Counted from the first letter of the stretch, positions 26,701 to 34,933 are shown. The stretch is 47,529 nt of DNA from Azospirillum sp. (GCA_016124535.1 WGNK01000030.1:1-47529); one strand, 5' to 3'. The notes: generated from the letters alone by a model not told the origin. Numbers and translations: made by a program.

Positions 26701-26992
26701 CAACTGCAATCCAGGCGACCTGATCCTCCACGGCGACATGATAGTATTGACGATCGACTGGACGATCTTTCCCAATCTTCTTGGGACGTGGTAGCGGACG
26801 CAGCTTCTTCAGTCTGTAGTTGGCATTCTCGAACTGGCGCCGGATGTCGAATAGTCGTCGTTCGAGGTCAAGTTCAAATTCGGCAAGTTCACCCGCGTCG
26901 ATATAGCCATCCGCGCCCCGATACAGGCTTCTTGCCTTGAGCCACGCGTAGTTCAGATTTTCCGGTAATAACAGTCGTTCGTACGCGTTCAT
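23738..26992 (-). CDS. Reverse transcriptase of the defence-associated (UG/Abi-like) kind, long C-terminal extension
   Basis: A 1084-residue protein. N-terminal RT motifs include RQYYHVAVEDQVAW and PWSYGNRLYRP. Motif A is HASIDLKQFYP (Asp221), motif B is VRGLPTGL (about 283-290) and motif C is FRFVDDHTI (Asp325, Asp326), so the YxDD box reads FVDD. There is no group II intron maturase domain and no retron-type VTG ending. Residues 410-1084 are long, mostly helical, with a coiled coil near 510-545, and are not recognised. Its ATG overlaps the primase stop (ATGA, 26989-26992), and its end overlaps the nitrilase start. This organisation fits an anti-phage operon. The template RNA and product are unknown. 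Confidence 0.85.
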   Translation of the reverse strand: MNAYERLLLPENLNYAWLKARSLYRGADGYIDAGELAEFELDLERRLFDIRRQFENANYRLKKLRPLPRPKKIGKDRPVDRQYYHVAVEDQVAWIAVVNALGPDLDKKMPPWSYGNRLYRPAWYETSENRLSTLEIGPYRHASGHLYRKFQHSWPLFRRHVTLTARMMVARRRLRREEMDETEERAVASAERDALPFFENDFWSPKGSTATGNDLYHASIDLKQFYPQLKTKAIVDGLAAAGASEDPRIQRLINDMLRFRIDTSGMPEVALAHVDPPFLRRSVRGLPTGLFVAGFLANAAMLSVDSAVSEKLDELRSVAHFRFVDDHTIIAYDFDTLCDWIVWYEKLLDNYGIGAAVNSDKYDPPSLSKWMTLHKKATGSPSPPSGNAKRRYDAKRHMAMRDTRLDGKNPTALMTKTLAQVSAIAATNIHILDDEDLEERLKMLEWLLLADIPEREIRPDTRASFAAGQIASLAPVLVQEGDGLVNAARGLALAKSREPKPKHASPEDLKQYREEIARLEHELRKCEKLHDQAENKLLARCFSLLLQSFRDHPGKARLFYRIHQYCRVTGYSGLAHIADWLKETRAAGRGIWADYYAGLSLQLLAGGILTAVRQIGAADALRSDIKANLQYINDVSNLQVDDFLIPADREAWFHSVGRREFGTAILAVIEVLSGRADAGSLPAKLMTLARRCIAVAPGAPPDAWEAETGRTSGAWAHLAENVLGDASKPSAAWQMFSQYFAFGHRVDALAARRYPEWIPESGWEQLLRAKVPLPEGDSGWLCEVIGTDAARRAKARASGKIAFSRAARSLELPHEDWITVAQWTDSVTACSPFDPRRSEWTALEITAQLLEPLTALDGNETILDRLHPNNVLLPRAWISRFACHLDWTEVDWEEWRRFAESAEAGSPKLRDPSTSVIDYRYAADGKMGLRLDNWERRLVAIGRLLIGLLRYDYSSPRIWNLRGNEHIVRLPRARWFEALAISSPTLLLVESCLGARASETRSVARTPSLFGWRDGQVANDAKFDPPLLIGATALLEAIRHAQKVLRENQLSVTMNQPRQLIPFRLSDFSAGIEAEEGDGDENVE

Positions 26993-28044
26993 GGCAGATC
27001 GCTAACTTGCCGCAGATAGTCATTCATATCCTTTGCGTTTGGCGAAGGGCGGAGCTTGCGCGTTGCTGCGACGCCGAAGCGACCCAGTTGCTGGAGCATC
27101 GTCCGCGCGCGGTCGTCACCTGCCGCGTCCCAGTCGAGGAGCAGATCGACCTGCTTGCCGCGTAGCATAACGAGCTGCTCGTTGGAGAGCTGCGCGCTGA
27201 CACCGATAAGGCCGACCGCTTCGTGCCCGAGTTGGGTCGCGGAGATTACATCTATGACGCCTTCGCAGATTGCAATGCGCTGAAGCTCTGCTCGCTTGAG
27301 CACGTCGGCATTGTAGATGCGTCGCCGGCGATGATTGAGGTTGCGCCAACGGTGACCGTGGTCTTCTTTCTGTACGAGACGTGCTTGGAGATAAACGATG
27401 GACTCCCCCTCAAAATAGGGAAAGAGGAGCGCCCCTTTCGGAAATATCGGCCTGAGTCGGTCGGGCGTCGATTTCTGAGTGAACAGACCCGCGGCCTCGG
27501 TTCGCACGAAGCCGTATAAGCATACGAGTTCTCGGATTGCGTTCGCACCCGGCATCTGGCCGATGGCGAAGCGGGCGATCGTGGTGTCGTCGAGGCCTCG
27601 GCCATGAAGGTAGTCACGACCGATCGATGTAAGCGGTGCACGGGCTAGGAGGGCAGCGTAAAGTACATGATCGGGTGGCGTCTCGGGTGCCTCACTCGAA
27701 ACGGGGGGCAGTACTCGTGTCAGCCGCGTGGGACGCACCGCCGCCCGTGACCATCGGCGATCCACCGCCATGCCGGTCTCCTGGGCAAGCCATCGTTTCG
27801 CCTCGATGAAAGTGATGCCCCGAACCGCCATAACGAGATCGATAGCACCGCCGCTCCGGTTACAGCTGTAGCAGATCCAGTGACGCCCAGAGCGTCGCAC
27901 TTCGAACGACGGTCTGCTGTCCTCATGACCCGGGAAAGGGCATCGAGCCATCCCTTTTACGGGCAGTTTGAGACCGAGCAGAGTCCCAACTGCCTGCACC
28001 GTCATGCTGTTCAGCGCTTGTGTCTCTTCTCTCGCCCCCATCAC
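26989..28044 (-). CDS. CHC2 zinc finger-TOPRIM primase-like protein
   Basis: A 351-residue DnaG-like protein. The zinc finger is at about residues 30-65 (C35-x4-H40 in ARCPFPGHED, then C58-x2-C61 in YSCNRSGGA). The TOPRIM part is near residues 255-315, with Glu261 in AICEGVID and Asp304/Asp306 in LLLDWDAAGDD. The RNA-polymerase core between them is short. It could prime DNA or RNA synthesis, or act as a nuclease. Stop and RT start overlap as ATGA, so the two are made together. A stand-alone plasmid primase is the main alternative, but the tight coupling argues for a joint role with the reverse transcriptase. Confidence 0.82.
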   Translation of the reverse strand: MMGAREETQALNSMTVQAVGTLLGLKLPVKGMARCPFPGHEDSRPSFEVRRSGRHWICYSCNRSGGAIDLVMAVRGITFIEAKRWLAQETGMAVDRRWSRAAVRPTRLTRVLPPVSSEAPETPPDHVLYAALLARAPLTSIGRDYLHGRGLDDTTIARFAIGQMPGANAIRELVCLYGFVRTEAAGLFTQKSTPDRLRPIFPKGALLFPYFEGESIVYLQARLVQKEDHGHRWRNLNHRRRRIYNADVLKRAELQRIAICEGVIDVISATQLGHEAVGLIGVSAQLSNEQLVMLRGKQVDLLLDWDAAGDDRARTMLQQLGRFGVAATRKLRPSPNAKDMNDYLRQVSDLP

Positions 28045-28168
28045 ACTCTTATCGCTCCTTTACCCGTAGGCACGATAAAGCATGGCTCAATACGCACTCA
28101 ATGGTGGATCGTTGGAGTTCGTTGTTGGCCATGTACAGACGCAGCCTCAATCTGCGCGGCAGGGAACC

Positions 28169-29059
28169 TCACACTCGCTCAGAGAAACGGTCAAAGGAGG
28201 TCACGCGGACGCACCTAGGTACGTGGGGCCGTGAATAGATCACGGTTGCCAGGTACTGCTTTTCCTCGTCGAGACGGTCATCCGCAATGTCCCGGTACCA
28301 GGCCTTTGGTTTGCCGTCTGTCCCGTCGCTCCAGCGGTAGCCGCGGGCCTTCAGGCGATCCTTCATCTCGAATGGACTTTCGACAGCCCAGACTCGCCAA
28401 GTCGGCCGGCGCGCGGTATCAAGGAGGCGCTTCAGGGTCGGCTCACTGGAGCCTGGCAGAGGCCGTGCAAGAATCTCTAGCAAAACCTCGCAATCGGCGA
28501 GTCCGCGGTGGCCGTCATGGAACAGCCCGTAGCACATCGCCAAATATTCGAGCTTGGCGCTGCCGATCCCGGCCTCGATCCAGGGCACCTCGGCGAGGGA
28601 GCAAGCCCAAGCCTTGGTGGCGAACATCGGATGAAGGCGCTCCGAAAAGGGCCGGTCGAAGGCGGCGTTGTGGGCGATCACCACCACCGCCGGCCCCAAC
28701 GTCTGTGCCACTGCTTCAAGGTCGATCGTCTCGCCCCGAACCATTTCATCGGTGATCCCGGTCAGTTCCACGACATTCGCCGGGATCGGCCGGCCCGGGT
28801 CGTTGAGAGCCTGGAAGCGCTTCCGGACTCGGCAGACCTGGCCACGGTCGTCGAACTCGAATGCGATCATCGCCAGCTCGAGAACCTTGTCCTCGCGCCA
28901 ATCGAGGCCTGTCGTCTCGGTGTCGAGGAGGACACCTATCTTAGTCTCGCCAATCGGGGTCGCGAACACGTTGCGAGGCTTGACCCGACGCAAGATCCGA
29001 TAGTCGGGATCTCGTTCCAAGCGCAGGGCCAGCGCCTCGACATCCTCAGACGTGGTCAT
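28169..29059 (-). CDS. DnaQ-like 3'-5' exonuclease (DEDDh)
   Basis: A 296-residue exonuclease. Motifs are Exo I LLDTETTGLDW (Asp46, Glu48), Exo II IAHNAAFDRPF (Asp135) and Exo III GHRGLADCEVLL (His184, Asp189). The C-terminal 90 residues (from WRVWAVESPFEMKDRLKARG) are an extra domain seen in proofreading-like stand-alone exonucleases. It degrades single-stranded DNA or RNA 3' ends. It lies on the same strand, 124 bp upstream of the primase, so it may be the first gene of the RT operon or an independent gene. Similar exonucleases are common cargo in alphaproteobacterial elements. Confidence 0.88.
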   Translation of the reverse strand: MTTSEDVEALALRLERDPDYRILRRVKPRNVFATPIGETKIGVLLDTETTGLDWREDKVLELAMIAFEFDDRGQVCRVRKRFQALNDPGRPIPANVVELTGITDEMVRGETIDLEAVAQTLGPAVVVIAHNAAFDRPFSERLHPMFATKAWACSLAEVPWIEAGIGSAKLEYLAMCYGLFHDGHRGLADCEVLLEILARPLPGSSEPTLKRLLDTARRPTWRVWAVESPFEMKDRLKARGYRWSDGTDGKPKAWYRDIADDRLDEEKQYLATVIYSRPHVPRCVRVTSFDRFSERV

Positions 29060-29170
29060 TGGTAATCTCCGGCATCGGCGGCAATCCTGCCAGACGCTGT
29101 ATCACATGGCCAACCGGCCCTTCGCTGGATTGCTCATGGGGCCGCCGAAGAAGGCGAGCGAGCGGTGCGG

Positions 29171-29369
29171 CGGGGCTCGATGCCCCGGACTCACCACATC
29201 GGAGCGTGATCCAACGGACGATCCGTTGGCCGGGATGGAACGCCGGGACGGTCCGATTGGCGCGCCAGCGCCAACAGCGGGTGGGTGCACGGGAGGGCGC
29301 AGCGCCTCCCTGCCTCAGCCGCCGTAGGCGGCTGAGCAAGCGCCCTGACGACAGTCAGGGTCAGCTTGC
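29171..29369. promoter_or_regulatory. Hairpin cluster upstream of the exonuclease-primase-RT genes
   Basis: Six stem-loops in 200 bp: CGGGGC/GCCCCG (29171-29187); CCAACGGA-CGA-TCCGTTGG (29211-29229); TTGGCGC-GCCA-GCGCCAA (29257-29274); GGGAGG/CCTCCC (29291-29310); TCAGCCGCC-GTA-GGCGGCTGA (29315-29335); and CCCTGAC-GACA-GTCAGGG (29343-29360), flanked by GCAAGC/GCTTGC (29336-29341, 29364-29369). No credible gene is present. The last hairpins overlap the resolvase stop and may terminate it. Others could be an RNA used by the reverse transcriptase, an oriT, or a single-strand promoter. Confidence 0.5.
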
Positions 29370-30092
29370 GCGTAGCGTCTTTCTCTGTGTCCGTTCGCCC
29401 GGATGCCGCGGTTCAGGCGCGGCGTCGCGGGGGTCAGGTGGACCGGAACTGCTCCCGGGCCGTCCGGTGATCCCCTCCCGCACGAGCCGCTTGAGGGCCC
29501 GATCCAGCGTGGAGCGGGACACGCCGAGACGGGCGGCGATATCGGCGCGCCCGGCTCCCGGCTGCCGGAGTCGCCGGCGGGCTTCCGCCGCGTCGGCCGG
29601 GGACAGGCTCCGCGGTCTGCCGATCCGGCTGCCCCGCTGCTTCGCCGCGCGCAGGCCCTCGACCGTATTCTCGATGATGAGGTCGCGCTGAAACTCCGCG
29701 ATAGCGGAGAGCAGGTTGTAGACGAGGCGGCCACCCATTGTCGTGGTGTCGATACCCTCGGACAACGATCGGAAGTGGACGCCTTCCGCCTCGAACCGCG
29801 CCAGCAGGTTCGAGAGGTTCACGACAGACCGACCAAGCCGGTCGAGCTTGAATACAACCACGGTATCACCGCGCCGCAGTTCTTGAAGCATCCGGTCGAG
29901 ACCGGGGCGGCATCCCTTCGCGCCCGATACGCCGTGATCGGTGAACACCAGATCGCACCCGGCGGCGGCAAACGCATTCAATTGCATGTCGAGCCGTTGG
30001 TCGGGCGTCGACACACGAGCGTATGCAATCAGCCGCCCGGTCGACGGGATCGGTTCATCCTGCGCGGTTTCATCAGGGCGTAGCCGGGACAT
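29361..30092 (-). CDS. Serine resolvase/invertase (Tn3 TnpR or Hin type)
   Basis: A 243-residue small serine recombinase. The catalytic Ser is S28 in YARVSTPDQ; the Arg-rich active site FKLDRLGRSVVNL and the long helix region ENTVEGLRAAKQRG are intact, followed by an HTH (RADIAARLGVSRSTLDRAL). A 40-residue Pro/Arg-rich tail is unusual. The start at 30092 gives the usual N-terminus; the longer frame to 30575 is not used. It may resolve multimers of the excised circle or be a transposon relic. Candidate binding dyads lie upstream at 30178-30257. Confidence 0.88.
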   Translation of the reverse strand: MSRLRPDETAQDEPIPSTGRLIAYARVSTPDQRLDMQLNAFAAAGCDLVFTDHGVSGAKGCRPGLDRMLQELRRGDTVVVFKLDRLGRSVVNLSNLLARFEAEGVHFRSLSEGIDTTTMGGRLVYNLLSAIAEFQRDLIIENTVEGLRAAKQRGSRIGRPRSLSPADAAEARRRLRQPGAGRADIAARLGVSRSTLDRALKRLVREGITGRPGSSSGPPDPRDAAPEPRHPGERTQRKTLRAS

Positions 30093-30177
30093 GCTCGCCT
30101 CCGTGGCGGCGCAAAACCCATCGGTTTCGCTCCGGCCGCCGGAGGGGCTGGCCTCGTCGCTTTCGCGAGGATGATAC

Positions 30178-30257
30178 GGCGGAATTCCGCCAATCTTCAA
30201 GTCAATCCTGTTCATGAATTCAGAGTAAATCGCGTTCGTCAATAATGATCGATTATG
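30178..30257. promoter_or_regulatory. Candidate res/operator dyads upstream of the resolvase
   Basis: A perfect 14-bp palindrome GGCGGAATTCCGCC (30178-30191) is followed by an AT-rich dyad ATAAT-GATCG-ATTAT (30242-30256) preceded by CGTC. Resolvase sites usually sit just upstream of the gene and contain AT-centred dyads, so these are reasonable candidates. The region also must hold the resolvase promoter and that of the small divergent gene at 30309. Confidence 0.4.
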
Positions 30258-30308
30258 CCGAATAGACGCGGAAAAAGTCAACCGTCTGTCATTTGCGGGA
30301 GTGCGGCA

Positions 30309-30662
30309 ATGAGAAGAGTGATTGCGGTGGCGTCTATTGTCACTGCAATAGCGGTGACTCCGGTGATGGTCCTTGCCGGGAACGGCGGAGCATCCGGCAC
30401 GTCCGCGTCGTCTTCTGTCGCTGCATCGGCGGTCAAAGGCAAGCTGACCGGCAAACACGTGACGCTGAGGGTCGGACGTGGCTTCAATCCGCTCACCGCG
30501 GACAGCATCGCCCGGATTCTGGAGGAGAACGGTTGTCCGGCGACCGTGACGACGGAACGCGGGCTTCCAAACCACATCGGTGTCGAGGTCGACGGAAAGG
30601 TGGCTCGCTTCACCGAAGCCGGTAGCGCCGGAGCAGCCGCTTTGCGGCGGTGCCAGAGCTAA
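30309..30662 (+). CDS. Small secreted hypothetical protein
   Basis: A 117-residue protein with a signal peptide (MRRVIAVASIVTAIAVTPVM, cleaved near VLAGNG). The mature part is basic then folded (KHVTLRVGRGFNPLTADSIA, and a single mature Cys pair in ENGCPATV and LRRCQS). I do not recognise the family. The start at 30309 gives a proper signal peptide; an upstream ATG at 30255 would spoil it. It converges on the next gene with a 4-bp overlap of the stop codons. Confidence 0.55.
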   Translation: MRRVIAVASIVTAIAVTPVMVLAGNGGASGTSASSSVAASAVKGKLTGKHVTLRVGRGFNPLTADSIARILEENGCPATVTTERGLPNHIGVEVDGKVARFTEAGSAGAAALRRCQS

Positions 30663-31861
30663 CGCTTGTAGCCATTTGTCGGCTTCGTAACGGGGTTGCC
30701 GACCGGTGCAGACAGAACCGGGCCAATAGCCGCGGTCGCATCGGCATTGGAAGGAATCTCCCGGTCGAGAGTTTCCGAGAAGGGCTGATAGAGGGCATTG
30801 GCAAGCTCGGGATCGATGCCCGGCTCGGCTCGCAGCGCTTCTCTGACATGTTCGGGAGCCTCTGAAATGATCATCCCGACAGTCTCAGCGTATTCACCAG
30901 TGCCTTTGAGAACGTCAAGAGCGGCAACCTGCCGTTTGATCTGGAGGACTCCAACGCGGGTCTGAACCAGAGGGTTGATCTCATCGGCAAAGGCAATTGC
31001 GTCTAGGGTGTTCTGGTCGAGGGAGGCAATGAGCCCGTCGATCCGGGCTGTTGTCTCCGCTGATGGTCCGGCGCTTACTTGCGCCTTCAGTTCCAGTTTC
31101 AAGAGCCGGAGCTCACTGGCGGTGACTCGTTCGGCCGCTGCCGCGTTCGCCCGGGTCATACCGTCCACGGCTGCAACCTCGGTGTCGAGCATCAGGCTCT
31201 CGCGTCCCGCGCGATCTGCCATGGCCTCGGGATTGCCGGTCGCCTCGGCGCGGGCCTGCACCGCATCGTAGGTCCGGCCGTGGATGCGTTGCAGTTCCCG
31301 GTTCTTCTCCTCCAACTCGTTCTTCTTCGCGGCGACCTCGGCTTGCAGGCGCAGCCATTCCTCGTATTCGGCGGCAGTGATCTTGCCTTCCTGGACCTTC
31401 CGGCGGATCGCGGCGTCCTTCGCCGCCTGGCGCTCGTGTTCGGGGAGGGTGTCGAAGCGGGCCTTCTCCTCAGCGGTGAAGGCTCGATCCTCGATATCGG
31501 CAATGCGCCGCTCGAGCGCTGCGATGTCGCGCTGGAGCTGCTCGATCTGGTCGAGAATGAATTGCAGTTCGCGGTCTTCGTCGGCCTTGCGCTCGGCCGC
31601 CGCCTTCGCGAGTTCGGCGGCGCGTATCGCTGCCGCCGGACCAGAAAGGATCAGGCCGGACACTGTCCCGGCGATCTGGCCTTGGACAATCTGGTCTTCC
31701 GCCCCGCGCCGCAGGCGCGAGCGGGCGTTGTCAACGTCATGCAGGGTGATAGTGCCGGAGAGTTCGGAGACGCTCGGTTCGCCGCGCAGGTCAAGCTGAT
31801 CGGCCGGGCAGGCGTCTGCCCCGCGGTCACACGCCGACCGGAATGTCTCCTGCAAATCCAT
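30659..31861 (-). CDS. Coiled-coil hypothetical protein
   Basis: A 400-residue protein, strongly helical. A coiled coil runs from about residue 80 to 205 (ELQFILDQIEQLQRDIAALE, then KKNELEEKNRELQRIHGR). A hydrophobic Gly/Ala stretch at about 60-85 (AGTVSGLILSGPAAAIRAA) could be a weak membrane or packing segment. No enzymatic motif is seen. It is on the same strand as the SEL1 gene, 223 bp downstream of it. The intergenic AT-rich region (31900-31990) probably holds its promoter. No function assigned. Confidence 0.6.
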   Translation of the reverse strand: MDLQETFRSACDRGADACPADQLDLRGEPSVSELSGTITLHDVDNARSRLRRGAEDQIVQGQIAGTVSGLILSGPAAAIRAAELAKAAAERKADEDRELQFILDQIEQLQRDIAALERRIADIEDRAFTAEEKARFDTLPEHERQAAKDAAIRRKVQEGKITAAEYEEWLRLQAEVAAKKNELEEKNRELQRIHGRTYDAVQARAEATGNPEAMADRAGRESLMLDTEVAAVDGMTRANAAAAERVTASELRLLKLELKAQVSAGPSAETTARIDGLIASLDQNTLDAIAFADEINPLVQTRVGVLQIKRQVAALDVLKGTGEYAETVGMIISEAPEHVREALRAEPGIDPELANALYQPFSETLDREIPSNADATAAIGPVLSAPVGNPVTKPTNGYKR

Positions 31862-32084
31862 GATTCAATCGCTGCCCTCCCCAATCGCGCGGCGGCCGAA
31901 TTGGCCGACGCGGTTATAAATATTATACACGGTTTAAATTAATAATTCGTTAATGTCGTGTACTAATAACTGTTACCTTCACTCTACTACTATGATCTGC
32001 ATGAGTGCGAACTCATCCATAGATGACGGGAGTGAAGGAGTATTATTCGTAACTATCAAAATTAACTCATGAACATCCAACCTC

Positions 32085-34880
32085 CTATGGCCGTAAGCTC
32101 TGAAGATCAAGACCTTCATCGTTCCGACTTAGAAACCCATGACTAAATCCTAAAACATCACTGGCTGATGAGTTCGGTGTGCGAACGTATGGAAACGAGC
32201 CATCCCGGATAAGTGCGTTACCGGCTTCTGATTTACTAATCAAATTCATTTCAACCAACTTACCGACGTATCTTGTTAGATCAAAAAAATGCTCTGGATT
32301 ATCACGGTTCAGATTATGGTAAGCAACCAGCGCACATGTCGACAATGCGTTCCCCATAGATGCGGACGCCTGAAGCAACGAGTAAACCTCGCTTCCTTCC
32401 CTAAGAGGAACATGTCGATAAAAATGGAGAAAGTAAGCCAGAGTATGTTGGCCTTGTGCGAATTTAGTCTCCGCAGATTTGCGAAGCCATAACTCGGCCA
32501 TATCTTCGTGAGTAGGAGCCCAAATCTCCCCGGTTACATCGAAAGGAAATTCTCCTGAAGCATAACCGACACCAAGGAGAATCATTGAACATTTGTTACC
32601 CTTTTCGGCAGATGATAGAAGTTTAGTTTCCGCTTCTTCGGCGGTAACAGTTCTATTTGAACTTTGTTCAAGAAAGTATATTAGTCCCGTACAAAACTGT
32701 CCGCATTCATCACTTTTATTTCCAGAAGCTAAGCAAAGCGGTTTTGCTTTTTCAATGTCGTACCAGTCGTCTCCGCCAAATAGATATAAATATGCTAAAC
32801 TTGATTGCGCCCAAGCGACGCCGCCAGCAATACCTTTTTGAAATTCCTCAGCAGCCTTTTCTAAATTCTTTGATCCAAGAACTCCATCGAAATACATCCA
32901 TCCGAGATTGACATGGCCGATTGGTTTTTGCGTATTTATAAGTCTCTGAAAATAATATACAGCCTTATTATAGTCACGACGAACGCCGCCCCAGCCAAAG
33001 CGGTATATTCGACCAAGACGCTCCGTAGCATCTGAAAAATTACCCCGATCTGCCATTTCATAATATGATATCGCTTTATTCATGTTCTTGGGTTCCGAGA
33101 TTCCTTTCTCAAGGAAAATTCCCATTCTGTATTGCGAGTAATATTTTCCGCGCTCTGCCGCCGATTTATAATATTTCGCCGCCAAATTCAAATTCTTCTC
33201 TACTCCAATTCCAAATTCATACATATATCCGAGATTGTCATTCGCCGTACCATCATCGATTCCGCTCGATTTTTCGAAATAGTCTTTCGCCAAACCGAGA
33301 TTTATACTGGGTACACCCGTTCCCGTACGGTACATCCATCCAAGTTCACTTCGAGCAAAGGCGTTCCCATGCTTTGTCGCCCTGTCAAACCATTCGAATG
33401 CGGCTTTCAAATCCTTTTCAACCCCCTTTCCGTCTCTATAGGCTTTGCCGAGCATGTACTCCGCTGGAGCATGCAATTGCTTTGCGGCCTGTGTGAGAAG
33501 ACGGATCGCCCGATCTACGTCGCTTTTTGAGGCGGCTCGATCATACAAAGCGGCTCCGAGCTGAGTTTGCGCCTGTCGACTCTCGTATTTCAGAGCTTTC
33601 TCGTACCAAGCAATCGCTTCGGCTAGATTCTTGTCGCCCCCCGCCTCGCCAAATTCGTAGTACCAACCGACCGCATAGGCTGCTTCTGGATCGCCTTCGT
33701 CGGCTAGGGCGCGCCACCGCGACAGCGCGAGTCCGCGATCCTGCGGAGCATCAGGGCATTTCCCTGTATAGTAAAACTTGGGTTCATACACCGCCGCAGC
33801 ATGAACGCCTTCCCGTTTGGCCTGTCGTATCAGCCGAAGGGATTCGCATGCGAGGGCGGGATCATCGTAGTAGTGGCGAGCCAAACTGTATAGCGCAAAT
33901 GAATGTCCGCGAGCTATCGCGTCCTGCAGGAGTTTAACGCCCAGCTTCTCGTCATGAGGCACTCCGACACCGTCCAGGTAAAGTAGCGCCCTTTGATACA
34001 TAGCTTCCGCCGCTCGACTGAACCACGAGGAGGTACGCCGCTTAAGTTCTCGGTCAGCTTCGAGTGCCGCAGATATGACGGAAGGACTGCGATCTACCGC
34101 TATCCCGGTGCCTTGGAAGCGCATGTTCGCCACGGCAGCTTGAGCGACTGCTTCGCCTAGTTCAGCCGCCTTACCAAACTCCCGCAAGGCTTCGTCGTAC
34201 CTTCCATTCTTGCGGTGCTCCACAGCCCGATGGACCGCCGCCTCCGCTTCCGGTATCGCGGAGTCGAAAAGAACTGACAGCCCTCCTTCGTGAAGCGCTG
34301 CACCGGCGAGAATGGCAGTAGCGACGACGATGCCGAGAGCCAACACCGACCGCCGAGATACCCTTTTGAGGCGCTGTGAGCGCGATAGGGCGACGGGAGC
34401 CGCCGTTGGATGTTCGACGCTCTCCTGAGCGGATTGTTCAGGCAGGTCGTGGGATGGCGTGTACCCTGAGACCTCCGATGGAGCGTCTCCCGGAGGCTCT
34501 TCGGAACCTTCAATCCCGCCTGACGGTTTGGGGGCAATCTGCTGTCGCACTTGCCAACCGGAACTAGGGAAGAACTCTTCAATCAGCTCCGCGGCGATCC
34601 GATTGCGCGCATCGTCTCTGGCGACTGCGGCGTAGTAAAATAAAAGAGCTCTATAATATATCTCAGCAGATGTTCCCTGACTGAAGTTTTTTCCAAAACC
34701 TTCGAACCCGTTGTACAGATCCAGAGGAAGTCCATGGTTCTTTTTTAGTTCTGAGGCGATCGAAGACCATTGATTTTTTACGCCATGAGCTTTGAGAGCA
34801 GCGGAGAATTTCTCGTGAAACCGTGCCCTAAAGCCTTTCGAATCATTGGCTTGGCCGTCCAGAAACTCGCGAAGTGTCAT
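32085..34880 (-). CDS. SEL1-repeat membrane protein
   Basis: A 931-residue protein. The first 170 residues are cytoplasmic-looking, with a helical head (MTLREFLDGQANDSKGFRAR). One membrane segment lies at about 178-196 (SVLALGIVVATAILAGAAL). From about residue 220 to 860 there are many SEL1/TPR-like repeats of about 36 residues, e.g. AEYMLGKAYRDGKGVEKDLK and ANDNLGYMYEFGIGVEKNLN. SEL1 proteins are scaffolds for protein complexes. The gene is clearly AT-rich compared with the element core, a sign of separate origin. A single-pass protein with outside repeats is the likely topology. Partner unknown. Confidence 0.8.
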   Translation of the reverse strand: MTLREFLDGQANDSKGFRARFHEKFSAALKAHGVKNQWSSIASELKKNHGLPLDLYNGFEGFGKNFSQGTSAEIYYRALLFYYAAVARDDARNRIAAELIEEFFPSSGWQVRQQIAPKPSGGIEGSEEPPGDAPSEVSGYTPSHDLPEQSAQESVEHPTAAPVALSRSQRLKRVSRRSVLALGIVVATAILAGAALHEGGLSVLFDSAIPEAEAAVHRAVEHRKNGRYDEALREFGKAAELGEAVAQAAVANMRFQGTGIAVDRSPSVISAALEADRELKRRTSSWFSRAAEAMYQRALLYLDGVGVPHDEKLGVKLLQDAIARGHSFALYSLARHYYDDPALACESLRLIRQAKREGVHAAAVYEPKFYYTGKCPDAPQDRGLALSRWRALADEGDPEAAYAVGWYYEFGEAGGDKNLAEAIAWYEKALKYESRQAQTQLGAALYDRAASKSDVDRAIRLLTQAAKQLHAPAEYMLGKAYRDGKGVEKDLKAAFEWFDRATKHGNAFARSELGWMYRTGTGVPSINLGLAKDYFEKSSGIDDGTANDNLGYMYEFGIGVEKNLNLAAKYYKSAAERGKYYSQYRMGIFLEKGISEPKNMNKAISYYEMADRGNFSDATERLGRIYRFGWGGVRRDYNKAVYYFQRLINTQKPIGHVNLGWMYFDGVLGSKNLEKAAEEFQKGIAGGVAWAQSSLAYLYLFGGDDWYDIEKAKPLCLASGNKSDECGQFCTGLIYFLEQSSNRTVTAEEAETKLLSSAEKGNKCSMILLGVGYASGEFPFDVTGEIWAPTHEDMAELWLRKSAETKFAQGQHTLAYFLHFYRHVPLREGSEVYSLLQASASMGNALSTCALVAYHNLNRDNPEHFFDLTRYVGKLVEMNLISKSEAGNALIRDGSFPYVRTPNSSASDVLGFSHGFLSRNDEGLDLQSLRP

Positions 34881-34933
34881 GGGAATTGCCAGCCGGCTTA
34901 ATCAGAATGCCGTACGGTAGCACGTTGTTGGTA

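Noticed and set aside
23738..26992. Diversity-generating retroelement
   Set aside because: The RT has no accessory Avd gene, and I found no template/variable repeat pair nearby; partners are primase and nitrilase instead.
29046..29339. Open frames in the region before the exonuclease gene
   Set aside because: They are built from hairpin repeats and have no domain or ribosome site; I treat the region as noncoding.
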